Of a stretch of 64,000 nucleotides of DNA, positions 15,193 through 24,105 are shown piece by piece. The position numbers and the translations under genes were made by a program. How positions within the stretch are numbered: the stretch's first letter is position 1; each line of letters starts with the position of its first letter. Origin of the DNA: Streptomyces sp. CB02400. GTDB lineage: Bacteria; Actinomycetota; Actinomycetes; Streptomycetales; Streptomycetaceae. The notes below the pieces were generated by a model. That model did not search any database, was not told where the DNA came from, and saw only the letters and a program-made list of their open reading frames with translations. The DNA lies in contig NZ_LIWB01000001.1 of assembly GCF_001905725.1 (NCBI RefSeq), positions 739,262-803,261 on the forward strand, in the 5' to 3' direction.

Positions 15193-15993
15193 TCACGCGG
15201 TCGGTGGTACCCCGGGCGGACGCCCGGACCCCCGCGTCAGCCGGTAGCCGGCGACACCCGCCAGGGCGGCCAGCACACCGCCCGCCGCCGTCCATGTCCA
15301 GCGGTCGGACCACCAGCCGGAGGTCCAGCCGTCCTCGGGCTCCAGACCGGCCAGCACCGCCGGGTCGTCGTCCTCCTCCTCCGACCCGTCACGCGTCGCG
15401 ATGCCCGGCACCAGCGGTTCGGACAGCGCGCCGTCCACGGCCGCCGCACCGCCCATGTCCTTGGACCCGACCCGCAGTTCGGCGTTCACCGGCTGGCCCA
15501 GGTCGGCCGTGGACAGCCGCAGCGCCGTGAGGCGGACGTAGTACGTGCCCGGCAGCGGGTCGTTGGCCCACGGCTCCGACCAGGCGCGGACCGTGCGCAG
15601 CACGCACTCCAGCTCCACGGAGGGCGTGTCCGTCCCGGCGGTGCGGGTCTGCGCGCCGTACTGGCAGGCCTGGCGGCGGCGCAGACCGTCGTACACGTCG
15701 ATCTGCCAGGTCTCGGCCGCGTGGCTCTCCGGCAGCTTCACCGTCGCGCGGACGGTGGGGCGCTGCCCGGCGTCCGCCGGGAACGACCAGTACAGGTAGT
15801 CGCCCGTGGAGGCACGTGCGGTGGCGGTCTGCCCCTGCTCGACCTCCGTCGCCGTACGGAACGAGGTGCCCGCGCGGGTGGGCGCCCCGTCGTCGTCGGA
15901 CGCGCCGGGGGAGGGGGAGGAGTCGGCCGCGGCGGGGGCGGCGGCCAGTCCGAGGGTCAGGAGGGCGGCACTCAGTACCCGTACGGCGCGCAT
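15193..15993 (-). CDS. Secreted, membrane-anchored protein of unknown function, partner of the VWA protein
   Basis: A 266-residue protein with an N-terminal signal (MRAVRVLSAALLTLGLAAAP, cut near AAADS), a beta-rich extracellular domain (~45-190), an acidic stretch (SEEEDDDPAV), and a C-terminal transmembrane helix WTAAGGVLAALAGVAGYRL. The segment GDYLYWSFPADAGQRPTV resembles the domain after the VWA in the adjacent gene, suggesting a shared fold. Its ATG overlaps the stop of the VWA gene (TGATG), so the two are co-translated. No known family name. Confidence 0.75.
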   Translation of the reverse strand: MRAVRVLSAALLTLGLAAAPAAADSSPSPGASDDDGAPTRAGTSFRTATEVEQGQTATARASTGDYLYWSFPADAGQRPTVRATVKLPESHAAETWQIDVYDGLRRRQACQYGAQTRTAGTDTPSVELECVLRTVRAWSEPWANDPLPGTYYVRLTALRLSTADLGQPVNAELRVGSKDMGGAAAVDGALSEPLVPGIATRDGSEEEDDDPAVLAGLEPEDGWTSGWWSDRWTWTAAGGVLAALAGVAGYRLTRGSGRPPGVPPTA

Positions 15994-17267
15994 CAGTTGG
16001 TCCTCCAGACGGCGACCCGCCAGCGTGACAGCCAGCCCCAGACGAGACCGGCGAGGAAGCCGGTGAGGATCAGCGCGCCGAGCAGCCACCAGCCCCGGCC
16101 GAGACCGAAGGAGGCCACGTCGTCCGCGCCGTCCGGACCGTCCACGACGTCGACCGTCAGCTCCAGCGGAAGACCGGGCGTGGTCTTCACCCCGGAGTCC
16201 GCCGAGAAGGAGTTGGTCACCGCCAGGCACACGACCTCGGCCGCGGGCTTGTCGCTGTCGTCGTCGTCCCGCTCGGGCTTCGGGTAGCGCAGCCCGGTGG
16301 ACAGTGCGTCCGTACGGCCGTTGCCGGTCGCCTCGCCGCGCACGATCTCCCGGTCGTGCACCGTGACGGCCCGCAGCAGCACGCCGTAGTCCGGACGCAC
16401 GGCGCGGTCCGCCGCCACGCTCACCGAGGCGCGCAGCTCCTGGCCGGCGAGCAGTTCCACGCGGTACCAGCGCTGCTGGCCGAACTCCTCACGGTCGGTG
16501 TAGAGGCCGGACTCGAGCGTCGGAGCCTTGGCGCACGAGCCGGCGCCCTCGGTGGCCACCGGCGTCACCACCGGCTCGGCCGCGCGGTCCACCAGCTCGT
16601 TCACCCGGTCGGTGAGCTCGTCCTGGTGCTCGACCGAGGTGTACGTTCCGCCGGTCGCCTCGGCGATGCAGCTGAGCTGCCGGCTCAGTTTGGCGTTCGG
16701 CACCAGGCCCAGCGTGTCGATGGTCAGGCCGATGCCCCTGGCCGCGATCTCCCGGGCCACCTCGCACGGGTCGAGCGGGGCGCAGGTGTCCTCGCCGTCG
16801 CTGATCAGCACGATCCGCTTGGAGCCGTCGCCGCCCTCGAGGTCGTCGGCCGCCTTCAGCAGGGCGGGGCCGATCGGGGTCCAGCCGGTCGGGGCGAGGG
16901 TGGCCACCGCCGTCTTCGCCTCGGTGCGGTCCAGCGGGCCGACCGGGTAGAGCTGCGCGGTGTCCTTGCAGCCCTCCTTGCGGTCGTCGCCGGGGTAGTT
17001 CGCGCCGAGCGTGCGGATGCCCAGCTCCACCTCCTCCGGCGTGGCGTCCAGCACCTCGTTGAACGCCTGCTTCGCCGCCGCCATCCGGGACTGGCCGTCG
17101 ATGTCCTTGGCCCGCATCGAGCCGCTCACATCGAGGACCAGGTTCACCTTGGGGGCGTCCTGACCCGTGGGTTCACCGGCGGCCGCCCCGGCCGGGAAGG
17201 CGAGCCCGGCCGTCAGTGCGGCGAGCAGGGCACAGGCGCCTGCCACCGGCCGTTTTCTTCTGATCAT
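15993..17267 (-). CDS. Secreted, membrane-anchored von Willebrand factor A-domain protein
   Basis: A 424-residue protein. A signal peptide (~1-31) precedes a VWA domain (~40-225) with a complete MIDAS: DVSGSM, the Thr in APTGWTPIG, and the Asp in LISDGEDTC. A beta-rich domain (~240-385) follows. A C-terminal helix WWLLGALILTGFLAGLVWG and a basic tail anchor it facing outwards. It probably binds metal-dependent protein ligands at the cell surface. It is coupled to the gene downstream by a TGATG overlap. No moxR ATPase is nearby, unlike many VWA operons. Confidence 0.88.
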   Translation of the reverse strand: MIRRKRPVAGACALLAALTAGLAFPAGAAAGEPTGQDAPKVNLVLDVSGSMRAKDIDGQSRMAAAKQAFNEVLDATPEEVELGIRTLGANYPGDDRKEGCKDTAQLYPVGPLDRTEAKTAVATLAPTGWTPIGPALLKAADDLEGGDGSKRIVLISDGEDTCAPLDPCEVAREIAARGIGLTIDTLGLVPNAKLSRQLSCIAEATGGTYTSVEHQDELTDRVNELVDRAAEPVVTPVATEGAGSCAKAPTLESGLYTDREEFGQQRWYRVELLAGQELRASVSVAADRAVRPDYGVLLRAVTVHDREIVRGEATGNGRTDALSTGLRYPKPERDDDDSDKPAAEVVCLAVTNSFSADSGVKTTPGLPLELTVDVVDGPDGADDVASFGLGRGWWLLGALILTGFLAGLVWGWLSRWRVAVWRTN

Positions 17268-17307
17268 CGGCGGATCCTATTGATCAGGAGCGCCGCGCTC
17301 CAAAACG

Positions 17308-17376
17308 AGGTGCCACAGGGGCTCGTAACGGGATGTCACAGGGACTTGCAACGGGATGTCACAAGGACTCGTACCG
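17308..17376. repeat. Three tandem 23-bp repeats at the 3' end of an NIS synthetase gene
   Basis: Copies at 17308-17330, 17331-17353 and 17354-17376 share GGATGTCACAGGGACTYGYA (consensus). The last copy contains the stop and final codons of the siderophore synthetase gene on the minus strand (stop at 17359-17361). The array therefore looks like duplication of that gene end into the spacer before the VWA gene. Confidence 0.75.
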
Positions 17377-18882
17377 GAGCGGATTGGGTAGTTCCGCCCA
17401 TTGGTCCCCCGACGTCCGCGGTGACAGCCGCATCAGTGTCAGCGCCTTCGCCGGCAGCGGCTCGTCGAGCAGGGCGGTCAGGTCCGGGGTGCGCGGCAGA
17501 TCCCGTACGGCGCCCTCCAGGGCCGTCCGCAGCGCCGGTCCCGACCCCGCCGTCCCCGCCAGCGCGCCGGCCACCAGCGAACCGAACAGCTTGCGCCGCA
17601 GCGTGCGTTCGTCGTCCGTGACCATGCGCGCGGGCAGCTCCTCGGGGAGCGGGACGCCGTGCCGGGCGAGGCGGGCGGGACCGATCCGCAGATCGGCCAG
17701 GTCGCGGTAGACCAGCCGTACCGGATCCCCCTCCGGCGACAGCACCACGAGCAGGTTCTGGCCGTGCGCCTCAAGGGCCACCCCCAGCTCCAGCAGCCGC
17801 AGCCCGACCGTGAGCGCGAGCCGCGCGAACCGGACCGACCAGGCGGGGGAGTGCGGCAGTTCGGTGGTCGCCAGCGCCGCCACCGGGACGACCCGCTCCC
17901 CGGTCGCCGCGTACTCCTCCGGCGACTCGCGCAGCACCGCCGCCAGATCGGGCGACCCGGCCGCCACCGCGCCCAGCGTGCGGGTGGTGTGCAGCAGCCC
18001 GTCCGTGCGCGCCGCCACCACCTCCCCGAAGTCCGACAGCGCCGCCGACGCGGCCACCGAGCCGAGCGAGATGTCCCGCACCGAGGACGTCAGCCGGGCG
18101 CTCAGCGCCGTCTTGACGTGCGGCCCGTCCGGCAGGGCGAGGGTGCGCAGCGTCATCAGCGGATGTGCCGTCAGCGGATGTGCCGCCAGCCGCCGCTCAC
18201 CCGTCCGCTTCAGCACATGCGCCGCCTGCCACGGATGCACCGGGACCACCACCCGCCCCGCCTCTCGCAACCACCCCGGCCACACCCCCGACACCAGGCA
18301 CTCGGCCTCCGGCACGGGCAGCAGCCCCAGCTCCACCACCGGCCCGTGCTCGGGCCCGTAGGCGAGCTGCTCGGCCACCGAGAAACCGGGCCGGGAACGG
18401 CAGTTGGGGTGGAACGGATGCCCGTCGACCACCCTCCGCTCCCACTCCCAGTCCCGCGCGGGCCACTCCCGCGGATGATCCCGCCGCCCCGCCCGCGACA
18501 GCGCCAACGACGCGACACTGTGAGCGAGTTCGGCGGCGAACACCTCCGAGTGCGGTACGGCCAGCTCCGTCATCAGCCGCGCCGGATCGTCGTACACCGC
18601 CTCGTCCAGCCGTACGGCCGTGACGTACGCGGCGGTCGCATACGGATCCGCCCGCGGGCCGCGCAGCCACCGCCCGTCCGCGAGCCGCAGGCCGAGCCCG
18701 TCGCGCCGCGTCTCCCGCCGGACGACCCACGGCAGCGGATCGTGCGCGAGGCCACGCCACAGCCGGGTCAGCACGGCCGCGCGGGCGCCGGGCAGCGCGT
18801 CGGTGTACCGGGGCACGAGAGAGGGCCGTACGACGGCCAACTCGTCGGCGGCCTCGGCCTCGGCGGTGGGGGGACGGTGCAC
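17359..18882 (-). CDS. IucA/IucC-family NIS siderophore synthetase (first of a divergent pair)
   Basis: A 507-residue NRPS-independent siderophore synthetase. It joins a carboxylate (often citrate) to an amine or hydroxyl through an acyl-adenylate. Family motifs are GHPFHPNCRSRPGFS (phosphate loop, with Arg where Lys is common), VPVHPWQAAHVL, SARLTSSVRDISLGSV, LEAHGQNLLVVL and LVYRDLADLRI. GTG 18880-18882 is preferred because GAGGAG precedes it; the upstream ATG at 18939 would overlap the divergent gene start. It faces a second synthetase, so the pair may act sequentially on one carboxylate. No hydroxylase, exporter or iron box is visible. Confidence 0.88.
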   Translation of the reverse strand: MHRPPTAEAEAADELAVVRPSLVPRYTDALPGARAAVLTRLWRGLAHDPLPWVVRRETRRDGLGLRLADGRWLRGPRADPYATAAYVTAVRLDEAVYDDPARLMTELAVPHSEVFAAELAHSVASLALSRAGRRDHPREWPARDWEWERRVVDGHPFHPNCRSRPGFSVAEQLAYGPEHGPVVELGLLPVPEAECLVSGVWPGWLREAGRVVVPVHPWQAAHVLKRTGERRLAAHPLTAHPLMTLRTLALPDGPHVKTALSARLTSSVRDISLGSVAASAALSDFGEVVAARTDGLLHTTRTLGAVAAGSPDLAAVLRESPEEYAATGERVVPVAALATTELPHSPAWSVRFARLALTVGLRLLELGVALEAHGQNLLVVLSPEGDPVRLVYRDLADLRIGPARLARHGVPLPEELPARMVTDDERTLRRKLFGSLVAGALAGTAGSGPALRTALEGAVRDLPRTPDLTALLDEPLPAKALTLMRLSPRTSGDQWAELPNPLRYESL

Positions 18883-18985
18883 GGGCGGGCTCCTCGGGTA
18901 CGCACGGGGTGGGACGTATGGCTGGACGATGACAGACATACTGATCGTCTCCGCCCGGACAGACCGTAAGGAACCAGAGGAACGC

Positions 18986-20491
18986 GTGGATCTCATGCCC
19001 CCGCCCGCGGACGACGACGCCGACGCGTACGCGGCGGTGCCGCTGCTGAACTGCCTGCTGCGCGAAGTGGCCCAGCCCGTACCGGGAACGGGGACGGGGA
19101 CGGGATCGGGGGCGGGGGCGCACTCGACGTACCGCCTGCCCGGTACGGACCGTCTGCTGCGGGTGCGCGGCACCCGGCGTCCCGCCGCACCCGAGGTCCA
19201 CGCGGCGGGCACCTGGCACCGCCTCGGTCACACGGAGCTGGTGAAACTCGTCGCCGAGGAGCTGCGCCGGCACACCGGCCTGCCCAACCACGAACTGCCC
19301 GCCGAGATGCTCGACAGCCGGGAGGCGGTGGCCGCGCTGCTCGCCGCCCGCGCCCGGTCCACCCCGCCCGACGACCCGTATCTGCGCTCCGAGCAGGCCC
19401 TCGTCACCGGCCACACCCACCACCCCGCCCCCAAGGCACGCGGCGGCGGCCCCGCGGCGGCCTGGCTGCCGTACGCGCCCGAGGCGCACGCCCGCTTCCC
19501 GCTGACGCTGCTGGGGCTGCGCGAGGACACGGTCGTGGACGAGGGCGACACCGCGGCCCTCGACCGCCTGGGCACCGCACCCTCCGGCTACCGTCTGCTG
19601 CCCGCCCACCCCTGGCAACTGGACCTCGCGGCCCGTGACCTCGCCCCCGCCTTCGCCGACGGCCGCCTGATCCGGCTGGGCACGACCCCCTCCCCGGTGT
19701 GGCCCACGGCGGCGATCCGCACCGTGTACGCGCCCGAGCGCGACCTGTTCCTGAAGTTCAGCCTGGACGTGCGCATCACCAACGACATCCGCCGCCTGTG
19801 GCGCCACGACCTGCTGAGACTCCGTACGACCGACACGGCCGTACGCGACGCCTTCGCCGGGTCCGACGCGGCCTGGCAGAGCGACCGGGGCCACCGCACC
19901 GCGGACTTCGCCTACGAACAACTGGCCGTGGTCGTACGCGACGGCCTGCGCGACCACCTCCCGCCCGGCGCGACCCCCTACCTGGCCGCCGCCCTGGTGG
20001 AGGGCTTCGACGGCAGCCCCCTGGCCACCACCCCCGATCCGGTGGCCTGGTGGGAGGCCTACCTGTCGCGGGTGGTCCCCCCGGCCCTGACGGCCTTCGG
20101 CGGACACGGGGTCGTCCTGGAGGCGCACCTGCAGAACACGCTCGTCGCCATGGACCCCGACGGCATGCCGGTACGGGCCCTGTACCGGGACGCGGAGGGC
20201 GTGAAGCTCCTGTCCGCGGTCTCCAGGGAGGCGGGCTGGGAACGCCTGGTGTACTGCCTGTTCGTCAACCACCTCTCCGAGATCGCCGCCGCCCTCGCCG
20301 ACCACCACCCCGGCCTCGACCCCTGGCCCGCGGTCCGCCGCGAACTGGCCCGCCACGACCTCCCCGAGATCCCCGCCCTGCTCACCGCCCCGACCCTCCC
20401 GGCCAAGACCAACCTCCTGCTCCGCTGGACCGGCGCGGACGGCGCCGACGCCCGCTACCGGCCGCTGCCCAATCCGCTGGTCGGCCCATAA
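18986..20491 (+). CDS. IucA/IucC-family NIS siderophore synthetase (second of the pair)
   Basis: A 501-residue synthetase of the same family as its divergent neighbour but clearly different in sequence. Motifs are TGHTHHPAPKARGGG (ATP phosphate loop with Lys), LPAHPWQLDLAA, KFSLDVRITNDIRRL, VVLEAHLQNTLVAM and ALYRDAEGVKLL. A GTG at 18986 after CAGAGGAAC or the ATG at 18995 are the likely starts; ATG 18929 would sit inside the neighbour's upstream region. A Gly/Thr-rich loop (GTGTGTGSGAGA) near residue 35 is unusual. The substrate is unknown. Confidence 0.87.
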   Translation: MDLMPPPADDDADAYAAVPLLNCLLREVAQPVPGTGTGTGSGAGAHSTYRLPGTDRLLRVRGTRRPAAPEVHAAGTWHRLGHTELVKLVAEELRRHTGLPNHELPAEMLDSREAVAALLAARARSTPPDDPYLRSEQALVTGHTHHPAPKARGGGPAAAWLPYAPEAHARFPLTLLGLREDTVVDEGDTAALDRLGTAPSGYRLLPAHPWQLDLAARDLAPAFADGRLIRLGTTPSPVWPTAAIRTVYAPERDLFLKFSLDVRITNDIRRLWRHDLLRLRTTDTAVRDAFAGSDAAWQSDRGHRTADFAYEQLAVVVRDGLRDHLPPGATPYLAAALVEGFDGSPLATTPDPVAWWEAYLSRVVPPALTAFGGHGVVLEAHLQNTLVAMDPDGMPVRALYRDAEGVKLLSAVSREAGWERLVYCLFVNHLSEIAAALADHHPGLDPWPAVRRELARHDLPEIPALLTAPTLPAKTNLLLRWTGADGADARYRPLPNPLVGP

Positions 20492-20533
20492 AGGCAGGTG
20501 AGCCTGCGGGAGCCCTGCCGTACGCTGGCCGGT

Positions 20534-21460
20534 GTGCTGCGCGATGTGAAGGCTGTTCGCTATGTGACCCCGCTGAGGTCGGGCGGGTCCGTCCCCGGCG
20601 TCTTCGAGGCCGACGACCTCGGGACGTACGTCGTCAAGTTCACCGGGTCCGCGCAGGGGCGCAAGGCGCTGGTCGCCGAGGTGATCGTGGGGGAGCTGGC
20701 GCGGGCCCTCGGACTGCGGTTTCCCGAGCTGGTGCTGGCGCACTTCGATCCGGCGGTTGCGGACAGCGAGCCGCACCAGGAGGTGCGGGAGCTGCACGCC
20801 GCCAGCGCCGGGGTGAATCTCGGCATGGACTACCTGTCGGGCGCGCGGGACTTCACCCCCGAGGTCGCCGAGGTCTTCCCCGTCGATCCGCTGGAGGCCG
20901 GGCGGATCGTCTGGCTCGACGCCCTCACCGTGAACGTGGACCGCACCGTCCACAGTTCCAACCTGGTGGTGTGGCCGACGCTCGGGGTCGCGCCCCCGCG
21001 GCTGTGGCTCATCGACCACGGGGCCGCGCTCGTCTTCCACCACCGCTGGGAGGGCTCCGACCCGGCCAAGGCGTACGACTTCCGCCACCACGCCCTCGGC
21101 CACTACGGCCCCGACGTACCGGCGGCGGACGCCGAACTCGCGCCGAAGGTGACCGAGGAGCTGCTGCGGTCCATCACCGCCGAGGTCCCCGACGCCTGGC
21201 TGGCCGACGACCCCCACTTCGCCACGCCCGACGAGGTCCGCGAGGCGTACGTGACGTACCTCCACGCGCGCGTGCGGTCCTCCCGCGCCTGGCTGCCCAC
21301 CGACTTCCCCGGCCCGGACGAGCTCGCCGAGGAGAACGCCCGGCGGGCGGCGAAGACCCGGCGGGGCCGACCGGACTGGCTGAAGCGGGTTCCCGACCTG
21401 CACGGCAAACCGGCGGCGGCCCAGGACTGGTCGGTGCACCTGGGCCGCTCGGACACGTAG
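20534..21460 (+). CDS. HipA-like kinase-fold protein
   Basis: A 308-residue protein resembling the C-terminal kinase lobe of HipA. Visible are an N-terminal TPLRSGGSVPGVFEADDLG with the lysine in YVVKFTGSAQGRKAL, the catalytic-loop-like DALTVNVDRTVHSSNLV, and a DFG-like LIDHGAALVFHH. It lacks a HipB partner and the HipA N-subdomain 1, so it is not a classic toxin-antitoxin pair. Such solitary proteins are common in actinobacteria with unknown substrates. GTG 20534 matches the conserved start VLRDVKAVRYVTPL; 20498 has no ribosome site. It follows the synthetase by 42 bp and may be co-transcribed. Confidence 0.75.
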   Translation: MLRDVKAVRYVTPLRSGGSVPGVFEADDLGTYVVKFTGSAQGRKALVAEVIVGELARALGLRFPELVLAHFDPAVADSEPHQEVRELHAASAGVNLGMDYLSGARDFTPEVAEVFPVDPLEAGRIVWLDALTVNVDRTVHSSNLVVWPTLGVAPPRLWLIDHGAALVFHHRWEGSDPAKAYDFRHHALGHYGPDVPAADAELAPKVTEELLRSITAEVPDAWLADDPHFATPDEVREAYVTYLHARVRSSRAWLPTDFPGPDELAEENARRAAKTRRGRPDWLKRVPDLHGKPAAAQDWSVHLGRSDT

Positions 21461-21463
21461 GGC

Positions 21464-23089
21464 TCAGCCCTTGAGCTGCTCGTACGCCGGCAGGGTGAGG
21501 AAGTCGGCGTAGTCCTCGTCGAGGGAGACCTTCAGCAGCAGGTCGTGTGCCTGCTGCCAGTTGCCGGCCGTGAAGGCCTCCTCGCCGATCTCGGCGCGGA
21601 TGCTCGCCAGTTCCTCGGCGGCGACCTTGCGGGCCAGCTCCGCGGTGACCTGCTCGCCGTTGTCGAGGACGACCTCCGCGTTGATCCACTGCCAGATCTG
21701 GGAGCGGGAGATCTCGGCGGTGGCGGCGTCCTCCATCAGGTTGAAGATGGCGACCGCGCCGAGCCCGCGCAGCCAGGCCTCGATGTAACGGATGCCCACC
21801 TGAACGGCGTTGACCAGACCCGCGTACGTCGGCTTGGCGTCCAGGGAGTCGATGGCGATGAGGTCGGCCGCCTTCACGTCCACGTCCTCACGCAGGCGGT
21901 CCTTCTGGTTGGGCCTGTCGCCGAGCACCCGGTCGAAGGACTCCATCGCGATGGGGACCAGGTCGGGGTGGGCGACCCAGGAGCCGTCGAAACCGTCGTT
22001 CGCCTCACGGTCCTTGTCGGCGCGCACCTTCTCGAAGGCCACCTTGTTGACCTCCGCGTCCCGGCGGGACGGGATGAACGCCGCCATGCCGCCGATCGCG
22101 TGCGCGCCCCGCTTGTGGCAGGTGCGGACGAGGAGCTCGGTGTACGCGCGCATGAACGGGGCGGTCATCGTCACCGCGTTGCGGTCCGGGAGGACGAACT
22201 TCGCCCCGCCGTCACGGAAGTTCTTGACGATGGAGAAGAGGTAGTCCCAGCGGCCGGCGTTCAGCCCGGAGGCGTGGTCGCGCAGTTCGTAGAGGATCTC
22301 CTCCATCTCGTACGCGGCCGTGATCGTCTCGATCAGGACGGTGGCGCGGACCGTGCCCTGCTCCACGCCCGTGTACTCCTGCGCGAAGACGAACACCTCG
22401 TTCCACAGCCGGGCCTCCAGGTGGGACTCCGTCTTGGGGAGGTAGAAGTACGGGCCCTTGCCGAGCTCGATCAGCCGCTTGGCGTTGTGGAAGAAGTACA
22501 GGCCGAAGTCGACCAGCGCGCCGGGCACCGGGGTGCCGTCCGGGTCGGTGAGGTGACGCTCGTCCAGGTGCCACCCGCGCGGGCGCATGACGACCGTCGC
22601 CAGCTCCGCGTCCGGGCGCAGGGCGTACGACTTGCCGGAGGCCGGGTCGGTGAAGTCGATGTTCCGGGTGTAGGCGTCGATCAGGCTGAGCTGGCCGAGG
22701 ACCACGTTCTCCCAGGTGGGCGCGGAGGCGTCCTCGAAGTCCGCGAGCCAGACCTTCGCGCCCGAGTTGAGGGCGTTGATGGTCATCTTGCGGTCGGTGG
22801 GTCCGGTGATCTCGACCCGGCGGTCGTTCAGGGCCTCGGGGGCCGGGGCCACCCGCCAGGAGTCGTCCGCGCGGATCGCGGCCGTCTCCGGCAGGAAGTC
22901 GAGCGTGGACGTACGGGCGATCGCGTCGCGGCGCTCCGCGCGGCGGGCGAGCAGCTCGTCACGCCGGGGCGTGAACCGCCGGTGCAGCTCGGCCACGAAG
23001 GCGAGCGCCGCCTCGGTGAGGACCTCCTCCTGCCGGGGCAGGGGCTCGGCGTCGACGATGGCCAGCGGGGACGGCGCTGGTGCGGACAT
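21464..23089 (-). CDS. aceB: Malate synthase A
   Basis: A 541-residue enzyme condensing glyoxylate with acetyl-CoA to malate. It drains glyoxylate made by purine breakdown or the glyoxylate shunt. The isoform A signature [15 protein letters not shown] is present, with RGWHLDERH, the [21 protein letters not shown] segment and the terminal [13 protein letters not shown] 23087-23089 opens the family start. Its promoter carries both operator types seen at the purine genes, so this copy is wired to allantoin metabolism rather than only acetate. Confidence 0.96.
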   Translation of the reverse strand: MSAPAPSPLAIVDAEPLPRQEEVLTEAALAFVAELHRRFTPRRDELLARRAERRDAIARTSTLDFLPETAAIRADDSWRVAPAPEALNDRRVEITGPTDRKMTINALNSGAKVWLADFEDASAPTWENVVLGQLSLIDAYTRNIDFTDPASGKSYALRPDAELATVVMRPRGWHLDERHLTDPDGTPVPGALVDFGLYFFHNAKRLIELGKGPYFYLPKTESHLEARLWNEVFVFAQEYTGVEQGTVRATVLIETITAAYEMEEILYELRDHASGLNAGRWDYLFSIVKNFRDGGAKFVLPDRNAVTMTAPFMRAYTELLVRTCHKRGAHAIGGMAAFIPSRRDAEVNKVAFEKVRADKDREANDGFDGSWVAHPDLVPIAMESFDRVLGDRPNQKDRLREDVDVKAADLIAIDSLDAKPTYAGLVNAVQVGIRYIEAWLRGLGAVAIFNLMEDAATAEISRSQIWQWINAEVVLDNGEQVTAELARKVAAEELASIRAEIGEEAFTAGNWQQAHDLLLKVSLDEDYADFLTLPAYEQLKG

Positions 23090-23174
23090 CAGCTGTCACT
23101 TCCTTCGGCGTGCATGGCACCGGGTGCCGGTCGACCCGGGTACGGCTGGGGACGCCCGTACGGAGGCCGGGCGC

Positions 23175-23228
23175 TTCTGAGCAGTGGATAGTAGTTTCCT
23201 CATGGTGGAAGTTCAATGTTTTGTTGAT
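23175..23228 (-). promoter_or_regulatory. aceB promoter with two overlapping operator types
   Basis: On the minus strand TTGAAC (23211-23216), a 17-bp spacer and TACTAT (23188-23193) form a good promoter. The 36-bp dyad (23175-23210: TTCTGAGCAGTGGAT and TTCCTCATGGTGGAA, 21 bp apart) covers the -10 and spacer. The palindrome TTCAAT-GTTTT-GTTGAT (23212-23228) covers the -35. Both would repress by blocking polymerase. Confidence 0.7.
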
Positions 23229-23296
23229 GTCGAGATTCTCCGGGTCGAGGGAAGGTGGCGCTCGGTGCCACCCCGCTCACCCACAGCCATCCCGGT

Positions 23297-23914
23297 TCAT
23301 TCAAGGTGCGCCAGATCCGCCTCGGTGTCGATGTCGTACGCCTCGGCCACATCACCGCACTCGACGAGCGCGAGCCGTTCCGCGTGCTCCTTCAGATAGG
23401 CGCGTGCCCCTTGGTCGCCGGTCGCAGTCGCGGCGATCCCGGCCCAGTGCGCGGCGCCGAACAGCACCGGGTGGCCGCGCACGCCGTCATAGGCGGCCGA
23501 GACGAGCGACTCGGGGGAGTCGTAGGCGCCGAGCACCCGCGCGACCGCCTCCGGACCGATCCCGGGCTGGTCGACCAGCGAGACCAGCGCGGCCCGCGCG
23601 CCCGTCCCGGCCAGGGAGTCGAGGCCGGCCCGCAGGGAGGTGCCCATGCCCCGCTCCCACGCGGGGTTGTCGACGAGGGCGCAGTCCGGCAGGAGGGCGC
23701 GGGCGCGCACCTCGTCCGCCCGCGCGCCGAGCACCACGTGCACCCGTGCGCAGCCGCCCGCGCGGAGAACCCCCGCCGCGTGCTCCACCAGCGGCCGGCC
23801 CCGGTGCGTGAGCAGCGCCTTGGGCCGCCCGCCGAGCCGCCGCCCGCCGCCCGCGGCGAGCAGCAGTCCCACGACCTCCGTGGTGGTGTCCCCGCCCCTG
23901 TGATGTGTCGTCAT
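23297..23914 (-). CDS. MocA-like nucleotidyltransferase (molybdopterin cytidylyl/NTP transferase family)
   Basis: A 205-residue protein with the NTP-transferase signature VGLLLAAGGGRRLGGRPKALL, NPAWERGMGTSLRAGLDSL and SLVDQPGIGPEAVARVL. These match MobA/MocA enzymes that add CMP or GMP to the molybdenum cofactor. MocA-type enzymes serve xanthine dehydrogenases, which supply urate, so a link to the purine cluster is sensible. No xdh gene is in the window. ATG 23912-23914. It lies 68 bp beyond the aceB operators on the same strand and could share no promoter with it. Confidence 0.85.
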   Translation of the reverse strand: MTTHHRGGDTTTEVVGLLLAAGGGRRLGGRPKALLTHRGRPLVEHAAGVLRAGGCARVHVVLGARADEVRARALLPDCALVDNPAWERGMGTSLRAGLDSLAGTGARAALVSLVDQPGIGPEAVARVLGAYDSPESLVSAAYDGVRGHPVLFGAAHWAGIAATATGDQGARAYLKEHAERLALVECGDVAEAYDIDTEADLAHLE

Positions 23915-24105
23915 ACGTCCTGCATACCGCACCCGTCGTAGGGGAGCGGGACGGATGCCCGGGGCCACCTTGTCACGCTGCGGAGCAACTCGATGACGCA
24001 GCGGACTGGCGCGAGGGGGCCGGGGTGGCGTTTACTGGCGCGACCGGTCTGCGGGGTGCCGCGGCCGGTCGGGGAGGCGCACAACGACGTGCCAGGGGGA
24101 GGACT

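Noticed and set aside
18929..18939. Overlapping divergent ATG starts for the two NIS synthetases
   Set aside because: Both lack ribosome sites; GTG 18882 (GAGGAG) and GTG 18986 (AGAGGAAC) fit better and leave room for promoters.
18883..18985. Iron box (DmdR/IdeR type) between the two NIS synthetase genes
   Set aside because: No TTAGGTTAGGCT-like sequence is present in the divergent gap.
23905..24105. N-terminal extension of the DUF5955 protein
   Set aside because: Overlaps the divergent MocA-like gene start and shows no conserved residues.
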